From Tomocerus qinae (Eukaryota > Arthropoda > Collembola > Entomobryomorpha > Tomoceridae): a stretch of DNA of 64,000 nucleotides. Made by a program: the position numbers and the translations under genes. Under the pieces are notes generated by a model. It saw only the letters and a program-made list of their open reading frames with translations, did no database searches and had not been told where the DNA came from. Positions 38,201-50,348 of the stretch are shown here, piece by piece (position 1 is the first letter of the stretch; every line of letters starts with the position of its first letter). The stretch covers positions 12,896,001-12,960,000 of the forward strand of contig CM034548.1 of assembly GCA_020055645.1 (NCBI GenBank), written 5' to 3'.

Positions 38201-40612
38201 GGTAAAGCAATCTAGTCAGACTTCCCATTGTCAGAACACAGCAAAATAATATATATGTTTATGCTAATGTAATACAAGTATATCTCAGAATACAATATTA
38301 TGTTTTAATAGATCATTAATTATGAAAGATTATCAAACTAAATCTCTCTTACACCCTTAGGAAGTAACTGATTCGATTTGAGGTGTATTAGATTCAAATC
38401 GTAGACAAAGTATTATGCCTACTATAGTATATAGAGTAATTTTAATTGTCTGTTACAAAAGATACTCTACATAAATAAGAATTACCTACAGCAACAGTAG
38501 TTATGTATCTTAGGTGGAATACTTGATGAATTATTGGAGTAAGGAGTACATAACCAATGTAAGCATGATCCATTTGTTAATACTAGCGTTTTGCTTTAAT
38601 GGTAGCGTTTTGTATTGAAACTCAAGAGATCCAAGATGGAATGAAATGTATAAATACGTATTAAGATTAAGAGTTTACATTGTCAAATGATAATCTTTCA
38701 CAATAGCATATACTATATAATTCTGATACGCTTAAGGTGTATAATCTAGGTTGAAACTCATATAGACTACCAAAATGAACTTTAATATACTAACCTTTTC
38801 AATTGCCACTTTTCTACAAGTAATTGAAACCGTCCTAATTATAATTAAATGAGTTTCCATGCATAATAGTGGAAAATGGAAATAGCAACTATGGCACCTG
38901 TGTCTTTATATTATACTGGGTAAGAAGATAAGTTGGTCATAGTGTGGATAAGATTAAGGTAAATCCCAGACTGTATTTAGTTGTGGGAAACTTGAGACAT
39001 TTTCTTTTAGTACGACGCATTATTGGCTTGTATTAATTTTAATGCATCCAGATCCAGTTTAGTGTAAGCAGTAACAAGCATACTAACTTGCATGATGTCC
39101 TATTTGTTTTAAGCCAATAAATCCTTAAGATTAAGTCATATCTGGGGCTGGTGGTGTGGAGCATAATGTGTTGAAGTTGTTTTGTTCGATGAAGTTAATA
39201 CATCCTGACAGTATGTAATTTTTGATATGTATAAGTATAGAAGGAATTAGATATGCCAGTACGAATGAATTGTGCTCTGTATTGAATTAAAATGTTTCCA
39301 CTTGTGAGGAATGCCTGGCTAAAATGAAAAACTGAAACTGTATATTACAACGTGTCTAAAGTAACTGCCAGAGATGCATTTTAATGAGAATGATAATATA
39401 TTGCATGTGGTGGAGAATTAATAATGGAAATCAATGGGACATTTGTGTAGTTACGTTGTTTTATTTTCACAGCTGTAATTTGACATTATTTGAAACATAA
39501 TCATTAGCTAATATATTTCATACTGATGGACGACATTAACATTGACTAGCGGATAATTCTGACGATCCTTTTCCCCCTATAGTATCATAAAATAGCCGGT
39601 TTTAATTCAACCACTACAATAAAAACCTTCTAGCAAGCTCCTAATAAAGTGAATAAATAGTTGATTAATTAAACTGTTTTTGATTTGACTTGAATGCAGT
39701 TAGTTATTTTAGCCCAAACAGATTTATTAAATAATGTTTTTTGCACAATACAGACTTTGTTATTAATGTTACGAGTATTTAATGGGGCTTACATAACGCC
39801 AAATAAATATACAAAAGTATTCAAAGATTAAGAATCCAAATCCAAATAGCCTTCTGGGTATTAGATATAAGTCTTTAGTAAATATAGTAACTGAGTTATT
39901 TAACCCTCTGTATTATTCTTTCCATATAATACCCGCATACGGACTATGGACTGCGCTCAAATGTAGTGTCTTGGCGTCTTTTCGGTGTAGATGTATCGTA
40001 TGCCCCTATTATTTGTTATAGAATTGCAATTGCAACTTTAAATTGAATAACCCACAGTCAGACAAAGTCGGTATTATAGTATAATAATATCAGTTCTTTC
40101 TTAATAATTAGTACAATAATGAGTAAATGAAATACTTGTATGTACTATTTGTTAGGTACTCATTCACAAAGCAATTCTACTTATCTATCGGTATATGAGT
40201 TGATGAGAGTATTAAGACATTTCAAAATCTAAGCAGTTTTAGGGCTCAGTTCCGTCAAAAACAGCCTTTTCTATATGTAACTGTATAACCACCGCATAGT
40301 TTCTTGAGAATAGTAATAATGCTCAACTTACGATGTTGGTTAGGCCAGAGTTTTAGGATTTTGTACCATTAACTTATGCAACATGCAGTAGAAGCAAGCT
40401 TTTTCCTTCTTTCCAGTAGAAATCTTGCCCGTTTTTGCAAAGCTTTGACGTAAACATCTCTTTTGTATCTTGCACCAGTAATTGGAAGTCTGCATTTTAC
40501 ATAATTATAATGATTTTACATATTATCCCATCAAAAACAATTAAAATTTGAATGAATACCCATTGGACACTAACATTGCCATGTATTAATATATTGACAA
40601 GTAAAAAAGTAT

Positions 40613-43600
40613 TTACGTGTCGAATCCTGGCTTTATATCCACTGCAAAAATTGCAAAGACAGGTCTATGATCGGATACCCTCATCGCTGACACGGACTCA
40701 TATGCCAGGCATAAAACATTTGGAGATTCATTTGGAAGTTTTTTGCATTTGTACATTACTCTGTCCGTAAATGCTGGTGCTCTTCTTTTAGATGAAGAAT
40801 CAAATGTATCGGATCCTAAATCATATTTATATGTAGGCCTGAAAATAGCATTAAAAAACTTAAATTAGCTGTAAAAATTTTGAAGGCTTGTTGTACATAA
40901 ATTTGTTTTTATGAAAAGGAGCACTCATTCTGTTCTTTCGGTTACATATAGCCTACGAATAATTATATTTTGATTATAGTTACAAGTACATTAAATCGGT
41001 AACAAAATGTCCCTGTTAAATATCCTTCTGAAACGCCTAAAAGAAGTTACCGATTTCGAAGATTCTGTAGCTTCCTTAGATTAAAAAAATTTGAAAGCAA
41101 TGCATTCATAGAGTTTCTTATTGCAGGCATTTAAACTTAACATACTGTATAGTTATAAGTAACATATTTTATGGTGCAAATTTCCTGGTGGCATAAAATA
41201 TACAATCCATCTTCCACGATTACAATTTTATGGGAGCAATTGAAAATAAAGTTCACACTTCTACTACTACTACTACCACCAAATTGTTACTAGTATTGAA
41301 TAAATGTGCTCAACAAATAAATTCTCCACATACTGGTGTCTACTTCTACATACATTTTCATTCTTAAACGGAGTTTTATATAAAAAACAATGCGTATCAT
41401 ACAACTTTGGAAATATTAGAAACTTTTCGACGAATATTCTAGCAGTAATATATTCAACTTTCACCTGAACTTTCTTCTAGTTTTCTTTAATTCTACACCA
41501 TTTTTATAGTTGTTTCGTAGAAGTGCCCTCATTTGGGAAAGGCGATCTGCATTTTGCAATTATCTTAAATGTCACTTGCAACGAGGATCAGCAACTGGAG
41601 TCTCAAATTACCGTTTTGCGTCATAGAGAGATCAAAAATCATAGCTGCCCTCATTGGAACAATACATTTGCGTAGTTCTATGTTTCGTGATAGCATAACG
41701 TTATTTGGCAAGTAAGATCTGAGACATCCCAATTATCTTAAATGTCAACTGTAATAAGGACCCGATTCAAATTTCAGTTTTGCGTCATGGAGAGATCAAA
41801 ACTCATAGGTGCCCACATTCGAACGATACATTTGCGTAGTTGTTTCGTAAAAGTGCCGTCATTTGGGAAATATATACTGCATCTTAAACAACAACTTTAA
41901 TTGGGTTCCGTTTCAAATTTCGGATTAGCGTCATTCAGAGATCAAAATGCATAGGCTTGCCAATTAAATAATAAATGTGCGTAATTCCTTCGCAAAGCCA
42001 AGTTATTGGAAAATATGATCTGCATCTAGGCAATTAAGTTAAATGTCAACCCCAACAAGCGTCGGAAACTAAAGTCTTAAATTTCCGTTTCAAGGCAGAA
42101 AGAACAAACTCATAGTTTCGCTCTCGACCAATTGAATAACACATCATTAACCTGCAATATCGTAAAAAATGATCTTAATGAAAAACAGGATCTGGATTTG
42201 ACAATTATTTTGAATGTCAACTGTAATGGGGATCCGCTCCGTGTTTGGGTTCGCGTCATTGAGAGACCATAATTCATAGCTTTGTCCTCATTTAAATAAT
42301 AAATTCGCAAAATTGCTTCACAAAGTAAAGATATGGAGAAAGATGATCTCCATCTAGGCAATTATGTTAAATGTCAACCCTAACGAGCTTCGGAAACTAG
42401 TCTTAAATTTCCGTTTCTAGTCAGGGCACCAAACTTAAGTTTCGCCCTAGTCCGATTGAATAACACATCATTACCTTGCTATTTCCCAAAAATGATCCTA
42501 ATGGGAAACAAGATCGTCGTTTGGCAATTATCTTAAATGTCAACTGCAACGAGTATCGAAACATGGATCCCTAAATTACCATTCCAAGTCAGAGAGAGAT
42601 CAAACTCATAGTACTGCCATCATTCGACCAATACATTTTGGTAGTTGTTTGAGTAACTTGGTAAAAAGTAACTTGGTTTGGAAAACATGATCTTCGTTTG
42701 GCAAGTATGTTAAATGTCAACCGTAACGAGCATCGGAAACTTTAGTTTTAAATTTCCGATTCAAGTCATGAAGACCAAACTCATAGTTTTGCTCCCGTCC
42801 AATTGAATATCACACCATCACCTTGCCATGTCGCAAAAATGATCCTAATGGGAAACAAGATCTCATCGTTTGGCAATTATGTTAAATGTCAACCGTAACG
42901 AGCATCGGAAACTTTAGTTTTAAATTTCCGATTCAAGTCATGAAGACCAAACTCATAGTTTCGCCCTCGTTCAATTGAATATCACTCATTCACCTTGCCA
43001 TGTCGCAAAAATGATCCTAATGGGAAACAAGATCTTCGTTTGGCAATTATTTTAAATGTCAACCGTAATGAGGATCCGTTTCAAATTTCGGTTTTGCGTC
43101 ATTGAGAGATCAAAATTCAAAGCTTAGTCCTCAATTAAATATTAAATGTGCGCAATTCTTCCGTAGAGTAAAGATGTTGGGAAAGATGATCACATCATGC
43201 AATTATGTTAAATGTCAACCGTAACGAGCATCGGAAACTTTAGTTTTAAATTTCCGATTCAAGTCATGAAGACCAAACTCATAGTTTTGCTCCCGTCCAA
43301 TTGAATATCACACCATCACCTTGCCATGTCGCAAAAATGATCCTAATGGGAAACAAGATCTTCGTTTGGCAATTATTTTAAATGTCAACCGTAATGAGGA
43401 TCCGTTTCAAATTTCGGTTTTGCGTCATTGAGAGATCAAAATTCAAAGCTTAGTCCTCAATTAAATATTAAATGTGCGCAATTCTTCCGTAGAGTAAAGA
43501 TGTTGGGAAAGATGATCACATCATGCAATTATGTTAAATGTCAACCGTAACGAGCATCGGAAACTTAAGTTTTAAATTTCCGATTCAAGTCATAAAGACC

Positions 43601-46600
43601 AAACTCATAGTTTCGCTCCCGTCCAATTGAATATCACACCATCACCTTGCCATATCGCAAAAATGATCCTAATGGGAAACAAGATCTTCGTTTGGCAATT
43701 ATTTTAAATGTCAACCGTAATGAGGATTCATTTCAAATTTCGGTTTTGCGTCATTGAGAGATCAAAATTCATAGCTTAGTCCTCAATTAAATAATAAATG
43801 TGCGCAATTCTTCCGTAGAGTAAAGATGTTGGGAAAGATGATCACATCATGCAATTATGTTAAATGTCAACCGTAACGAACATCGGAAACTTAAGTCTTA
43901 AATTGCCGTTTGAAATCATAGACAGAGCAAACTCATATGTTCCCCCTCATCTAATTGAATAAAATATCATTACCTTGCCATGTTGCAAAAATGATCCTAA
44001 TGGGAAACAAGATTTGTATTTGGCAAATACCTTAAATGTTAACTACAACGTTAATCCGAAATTAGTCTCAACTTTCCGTTTTACGTCATAGAGATCCAAA
44101 ATCATAATTAATTGCTCTCACTCGAGTAATACATTCGTGTAGTTTTTTTGTAAAAGTAACCTATAATTTGACAACATGATCTGAAACTTACTTATTATCT
44201 TAATATCAATTGTAAGGAGCATCAGAAACATGTAGTCTTAAATTGCTAATGAAAGTCATAGGTGGACCAAAACTCGTTCAATTGAATATAATAAATCGTA
44301 ATACTTCTTTTGCAACAAATTACTCTAATGAAGTTCGTCTTGGCAATTACCGTAAATGATTAACTAGGATCGGGAACTGGAAAATCAAACTTCCCTTGCG
44401 GCTTATGTCATTGATAGATCAAAAGACATGGTTTACCATGACTTGAATTACATCTGCATAGTTTCACTCAAATGATTCTAATGGGAAATATAATCTGCAT
44501 CTTGAAAGTTTTAACGAGGTTCGGAGTCTACATTTTCAAGTTTCCATTTAATATCATAGGTAGAACAAAAGTCATGAGTTTTCTTCAATTAAGTAAAAAA
44601 AAAGTTGTTCTGTTAACGGAACGTTATTTTGGAAACATGATCTGTTTGTTGGCAATTATCTTAAATGTCAATTGTAACGAGGATTGGAAACTGAAGTATC
44701 AAATTTCCGTTTTACATCATATATAGAGAAAAATTTATGGCTTTCTCCTCATATGATTTTTACATTTGAGTAGTTGTTTCCCAAAAATGACTAATGGGAA
44801 ATACAATCTGTATTTTGGCAATTATCTTAAATTTCAACTGTAACGAGTATTGGAAAACGTTTCGTTTTACATCACAGATAGATCAAAAATCATTATTTCA
44901 CTCTGCCTTTCATCAATTAAAAAACGTTATGTCCTGTGTGTCAGTGTCGTACTTTGTATAGTCAAATTGCTGAGAAATATGATACGCGACTCATCTCATT
45001 TTGCGTCGTTGCCATTTTACATAAGAGATAATGAGATAACTGCTCGTATGATCGGACGCCAACACTTTAATGATTGATTTGTGTCACAAATGGTAACAAG
45101 AGAAAGCTCTTTTGCTTTACTTTCTTTAAGTTAAATAACATTTTTCCTTGTTGGTCGATAGTCAGGTTGGTAAGAAACATGATACTTACGTTTTCCACAT
45201 CATTATAATTTCACGTTATGTAATTTGTCGGAAACTGACGTCAATGATCATACGATGAGCAAGAAACTTCGTATTACAACCCACACAATCTGTATTTTAC
45301 ATAACATAAAAAATGGCATGACATCAATGTGTTATGAAACACATCATTAAATTTTTACGTAAAGGCAATGTAACCACGCCATTGAGTTTTGTAAGTAAGT
45401 AATTGAGGATTGCAGATTATGATACATGAAAGTCCTATATGCCAGATGCCTGACTGTCCTCAATACAAATGTTCAGTGAGGAAACATGCTTCTAAACTTT
45501 TCCATAAGTTAAGCTTCAAAATTCTACTTAAACACTTCTTTCAGAATATACACTCAGATTATAATTATAACATGAGTATTCAATCACAGGATTTCCCGAG
45601 CATGGAACAATCACGATTTAACCAGCCTCGACACTATCCCCGAAAATTAAAAATTTTCTTATCTATCTACTAATTACTAATTATACTAATGTGGAAGGAA
45701 AGCCACCTCTAATGTTTAACGCTCCGGAAAATTGGGTTAAGGTATACCAAAGAGAATATTATTATTGTACTAATTATTGACCAAACAAACCTGAAGGTAA
45801 TGGCTGCTGCTTCGCTAAAAGTCTCCATGCATTTAGGTAACTGGTCTTTTCTTTTAAAAAGTAAGTTTAGTTCATCATTCTCAAGAAGAGGTCCTAGATT
45901 ATTCTTTTTCAAAGCTTCCAAAATTGAATCTCTACTCAACAACGAAATACGGAAGTTTAAATCTCCACACAGGAACACGGCATCGCAACCATGATGGGAT
46001 TTCAGACTTGCTGTCAAAATCTTTTTCAATTCCTCAACTCGCTGCAATCCCCGATCTGGTTCGTGTCCGGCAGTTAAATGGGCGTCTATGAACAACAATT
46101 TAGAACCAAAAAATCCAAACCCAATTCCTGCGGAGCCTTTTGTTTTGAACAAACGACCCGATCTCACGCTCTGTGATGTATCCGTTGGTTCTATACAAAT
46201 GCAAATGATATGTAATAATAATTTACTTCATAAAACGTGGTAGATGAAATTCACAGTTAAATATTGTCCCTAAAGTATTATATAAAAGTAGGTTTGCCTG
46301 TCGTAAACCAGAGAAGATCTCGTCGCATAATTACGCTGATATGTAGCGTTCCGAATGACAATGATTGAAAAATTGCATATCCCGGTCCCAAGCAGATTTG
46401 AAGTTCCAGTTCCCAAGCCTCAGCATCAGGCCAGCATTCTTGAATTGCAATTACATGAATGTCAATTCTTTTCAAATCATCATCTTCATCATGATAAAAA
46501 AGTTTCCGCAAATGATGCTCTTTAGGTAGCGGCAAGGATCCCATGTTCCACGTTGTTACTTGAACAATGGCTTTTCGCCCAGGTAAATAATTCTCTAGCT

Positions 46601-46775
46601 CCTCCGACCCCAAGAGAGGACTGTTTCCAGGAATTGCTTGACATAGCAAAAACGTTTCTTTCAATTTTTCTGCTTCTAACTCGGTCAATTGTGTTTTGTC
46701 GTAGTTAAGTGATGTTGTTCTTTGTTCCTCTGTCAATTTGGATGGACCCCTTTGTTCACTTTCAGACATTGCCAT
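40613..46775 (-). CDS. INPP5E: inositol polyphosphate 5-phosphatase, INPP5E-like
   Basis: Three exons (minus): 46775-46298, 46190-45791 and 40838-40613, giving 367 residues. Phases match at both joins. Intron 1 uses a GC donor (CAG/GCAAAC). Intron 2 is 4952 bp and carries a satellite array. Catalytic-domain motifs in order: TTWNMG (N77), IQEC (E113), HLTAGHE (197-203), CGDLNFR (D236, N238), PTYKYDLGSDTFD (294-306), PAFTDRV (D318) and SDHRPV (D349, H350). The segment RRDLLWFTT...KTKG aligns without gaps to human INPP5E, which favours that subfamily. The enzyme removes the 5-phosphate from phosphoinositides such as PI(3,4,5)P3 and PI(4,5)P2 and, in animals, controls ciliary membrane lipids. Oddities: there is only a short N-terminus, and no C-terminal CAAX box (it ends in GFDT), so membrane and ciliary targeting must differ. 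The tryptophan usual before TDR is phenylalanine. Confidence 0.9.
41505..44890. repeat. ~165-bp satellite array inside the INPP5E intron
   Basis: About 20 monomers of 141-175 bp. The landmark word TTAAATGTCAACCGTAACGA or close variants recurs near 41567, 41742, 41883, 42042, 42214, 42371, 42537, 42712, 42886, 43055, 43211, 43380, 43536, 43707, 43864, 44035 and then more weakly every 145-165 bases to 44830. In the centre (42886-43864) monomers of 169 and 156 bp alternate, giving a dimeric higher-order unit of about 325 bp in three nearly identical copies. Both flanks are progressively diverged. Each monomer also has AATGATCCTAATGGGAAACA and a GTCAT.GAGA.ATCAAA block. There are no coding frames of note. 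Confidence 0.9.
44891..45790. other. 5' part of the large INPP5E intron
   Basis: AT-rich non-repetitive sequence between the satellite array and INPP5E exon 2. The frame at 45410-45673 (plus) has no recognisable motif. Confidence 0.5.
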
Positions 46776-46939
46776 GGAAAATGAACTGAAATGCTTTGAT
46801 GCTTGCCTGGTTAAGTATTGTCATTAAGTTATTAGTTGTCAAAAACTATTCTCCTCCATCATTCTATCAAATCTGCATTCAAATGGTCTAAATCGCATTA
46901 TTAAAATAAGGTACAGACAGACAGATATATATTTGAGAC

Positions 46940-46941
<2 letters not shown>

Positions 46942-46993
<52 letters not shown>
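46942..46993. repeat. (TA)n microsatellite
   Basis: Uninterrupted TA dinucleotides for about 52 bases, preceded by a short CAGA run. It lies about 170 bp upstream of the INPP5E start codon and is likely length-variable between individuals. Confidence 0.95.
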
Positions 46994-46995
<2 letters not shown>

Positions 46996-47950
46996 GCACA
47001 TATAATATAGTGACGGTGGGGAAAGAAAATTCCTAACGACAAATGAATTATTTCCTAACTATTATTGCAGCTTAGTTAAGTAAGGATACGTACCTCTAGG
47101 GATGCCGTCCTTTTATTTCTTGGTAAGTTTTAGACATTATTTTAGCAAAGAATAGCAAGTGAAAATGTTCCGTATTTATCACTGAAATCATATTATTCTT
47201 TAGCTACAGGTTTGTAAATATCTTTCTAAAATAAATGAAAGTATTAAGTATCCAAAGTAAAATGATCAAAACTTGGTTAATTCACTTGTATAGCTTCATA
47301 AAATGGCATGCACAATAAAGTAGAATAAATAACTTAAATTATAGTTATATAAATGTAACTCCCCAAAGCTTGTAATGGTCTACTTAACACTTTAACTTCA
47401 ACTGATTTAATGGTAGCATTATATACGTAAGTATCTTAATTGAATATTCTACATAATAGCGTTGTATAATTTAAAAAAATAACCCGCAAACATTTTGACT
47501 TTGGCCAAGTTAATTTTTGACATTGGATGGAGGAGACTGGAGTAGTAATCTGTTTGTTTGTCATTGGTTGCTTAGAGATGTTCGTACTTTGGCTTGTACG
47601 GACTCGCCGGACTGTGCTGTTGGAGAGTTGGAGGGAGTGAAAACCACATCACCCTATATCACCAATATTTGTTTTATGCTGCTAGTTAATGTTTTAATGA
47701 ATTCGTTGATGGGATGGACTGAAGGAGCATTTTGTTTGATGAATTGTCGCTTGCATTGTTTCAACTATACACTAATTGATAAAGAATGCCGTCAATGTAC
47801 ATGCATAATTAAGTACAAATATATTTTTAACAACAATGACTACTGATGCTTTATTTTTTAACTTTGTAACTTAACTGACTAAATCATTTAAATAACAGAC
47901 TTATCGTTAACTTTGATGCTAGCTTACAAAAGGCATGCAATTGAACAGGA

Positions 47951-48140
47951 CAAATTAGTTTCAAATTCAAATTCTGGTTTGGATTTTGGCAGATTTATGT
48001 TTTGAACTTACTAGCTTACTAAAAGGGAGCTGAAAACACAAATTAGTTTTAAATTCAAATTCTGGTTTGGATTTTGGCAGATTTATGTTTTGAACTTACT
48101 AGCTTACTAAAAAGGGAGCTGAACAGAACAAATTAGTTTA
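47951..48140. repeat. 88-bp tandem repeat, just over two copies
   Basis: The word CAAATTAGTTT recurs at 47951, 48039 and 48129. The first two units are almost identical and share CAAATTCTGGTTTGGATTTT and TTACTAGCTTACTAAAA. The third is only a start. It lies just downstream of the PPME1 stop codon and is a recent local duplication. Confidence 0.85.
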
Positions 48141-48303
48141 GAAATAAAACAGTGTATGATCTGAGATTAGAAACAGAAATATCAATAGCATAAATAATCA
48201 AGAAAGCTAGAAGAACTAAAATTTAACAAGGATATAAAGTTAATGTAGGTACTGAAGATCTCTTGCTCTCGTTTTAGGTCACTGAGTGTCTTACGAACGA
48301 GTT

Positions 48304-50348
48304 CTAGGAAGGGGACTTTGCAGTGATCAATTTATGACGAGTTAAGAACTTTGACACGTGAGTTACAGCACCATCAGGGCTGTCTTCTTGAATCGCGTGA
48401 CCAACATTACTCATAAACTGTACTTCAAACTTTCCTTGCATGTGTCCAACCATTAATTCTTTATCCATGCGGTCAGTCCCTGCAAGTAGCAGCAGTTTGG
48501 GACACGGCACTGATAGAAACCTTAAAGAGAAACATTTAGTTAAGCTAAGACTTTAAAATTTAAAATTTTAAAATGTATTTTCACTGTACTTTTTAGAAAG
48601 ACCATCAAACCATCCCCGCCAGTTTTGTTCAGTCTTCATCAAATCAATTCTCCAAACGTATGGATATTTCTCTGTCTGTTGAATCAAAAATAATTTACAA
48701 CAGTGATACAACAATCCTCTGTCACAATCCCAAAAGCGAATGACATATTTCAATTATATTTCAATTAAAACAAAGTCTTACAACGGTATTCATTAAAAAA
48801 TAGTTAACATAGTACTACAATTTGTCTTACTTTAATAAAATTATTTACTAAATTTGTCTCCAAATAGATGGTTAAACCAAATGATATTATTATCCTCCAA
48901 TTTATCAATTTTTATTGTACTAATGGACTGTCATCATCATATTTTCACCCATTTTAAATATATTTGTATAGTACTTTGTGTCACATGTGTTCATAATTTA
49001 ATTAAAAACCACATACTTTACTAGGCAAACGGAAGTTTTGACTTGAGCTTAGTAGATCAGAGAGTGAAGAAATTTCCTTCTTCTGAGTATCTCCAGGAGA
49101 CGACAAACTGCAGGCGGCTAGAGTAGATGGTTCAACACCAGACTCCTCTGCTGCTTTCGTAGATATTGATTTGAATTCCACATTTTGCAAAGGATCAGTT
49201 GAGACAATTTCTTCCTTGGTACCAGACATTACTCCTGTTAGTTCAGATTCGCATTCCTCATCTTCTTCTGAAATACTGTTAGCCGAGATTAAAGTAGGAG
49301 CGACCTTCACCGGTTTATCTTCTTTCAAACATTCTAAACCAATAGTTGCAGGCTTCTTCGTAGCTGTACATAATAATTGTCCTGGCATAGACACACGAGC
49401 GGATTCCAACTCTTTTATGTGACCAGTTTTAACACTGAAAAAGACAACATAATTAAACCATGAAAGTATGCCGTACTAAATACCAGAATTATAAACTATA
49501 CATTCACAAGATGAAAATTGTAGTGACCTCCACTGAATAGCAGATGAAATTGTATCAAATCCATTGGGCCTATTTCTTAAAAAGGTAGGCATTGTGTTCA
49601 GAGAGTCCATCGCTGATCCTTCAACGACATCAACAACGATAACGGCATCTACAAGTTTTTCGGATTGAAGGTGAAGAGCTGAATGGACCGCCAATGCGCC
49701 ACCCATTGAATGTCCCATCAAGATAACCCGGCGATGATTCAACTCCAATTCGACAATCAAATTGGCAATATCTCTAAATATATTTATCATAAATCAAGGG
49801 AACATATTATATTTTCAAAAGTAATAGTTAGACAACAAACCGGCTAAGAGTTTCCACAGATAAATCATATTCATCTTGAGCCACTGTTTCCCCATGTCCA
49901 CGTAAATCTAGCGCGACAATTTCGCAATTGTAATCTTCGAAAAGCAACGCTGCAAATCTAGCCCATGTCAGACCAGAAAATCCTCCTCCATGAAGCAAAA
50001 TTATAGCTGCCGTTTCCAAATGAGAATTATTATCGCTACATTTATACACGCAAAATGTGTCATCGTTAATGTGAACGGATTTCTTCTCGGAAAAGTACTT
50101 ATCCCAACTTATGGGAGAGAAATCAGAGGTTTTAGACCTGCAATAAATTCAAAGATAAAAACATTTACAAACTATCAAACTGTATGCATTGCACAGAGAA
50201 AATCAGCTGTTCATTGTTGCAAATTTAAACATTTGATAAAACCTTACTCTGTATCTGAAGATAAGAAACATCTAGGAGTTGATAGCGGTGGGAGACCTGA
50301 TGTGGTGGGTGTTTTTAAAATTTTTCGACGTAATGCATCAGAAGACAT
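48304..50348 (-). CDS. PPME1: protein phosphatase methylesterase 1
   Basis: Six exons (minus): 50348-50248, 50137-49841, 49773-49528, 49434-49017, 48675-48590 and 48520-48304, all with GT-AG introns and matching phases, giving 454 residues (human 386). It is an alpha/beta hydrolase that removes the C-terminal methyl ester of the PP2A catalytic subunit. Seen: FSPISWDKYF near the N-terminus, oxyanion region LLHGGGFSG, LDLRGHGET, nucleophile GHSMGG (S155), acid VVDVVEG (D181) and NVGHAIQED (H424). S155 and D181 sit at or within one residue of the human numbering. The conserved blocks ESARVSM and YPYVWRIDL...NWRGWF...KLLLLAGTDR flank a variable acidic loop. That loop (about 232-353) is about 120 residues here, roughly twice the human length, and is Ser/Glu-rich. 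It lies 1.5 kb upstream of INPP5E on the same strand. Confidence 0.95.

Larger units (their letters stand above)
33639..40612. other. intergenic DNA between FGFRL1 and the 5-phosphatase
   Basis: Contains a 481-bp foldback element (33760-34240) and a tandemly duplicated 385-bp unit (34531-35312). From 35.4 to 40.6 kb the DNA is AT-rich, with no recognised gene, RNA or element. The segment 37690-37872 is open for about 60 codons on both strands, with no recognisable product. Confidence 0.5.
46776..48303. other. intergenic DNA, INPP5E promoter side to PPME1 3' end
   Basis: Holds a TA microsatellite and an 88-bp tandem repeat (listed separately). The 109-codon plus-strand frame at 47517-47846 is not recognised and lacks supporting context. 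The INPP5E promoter and PPME1 3' UTR should both be here. Confidence 0.5.

Noticed and set aside
42110..42361. Open frames inside the satellite (also 44472-44726 and 44850-45077)
   Set aside because: They are not preserved between monomers and carry no motif.
41505..44890. CRISPR-like regular repeat array
   Set aside because: Repeats are about 165 bp and contiguous, with no unique spacers, in a eukaryotic intron; this is satellite DNA.
46839..47042. 67-codon frame with an Ile-Tyr run
   Set aside because: It is a translation of the TA microsatellite.
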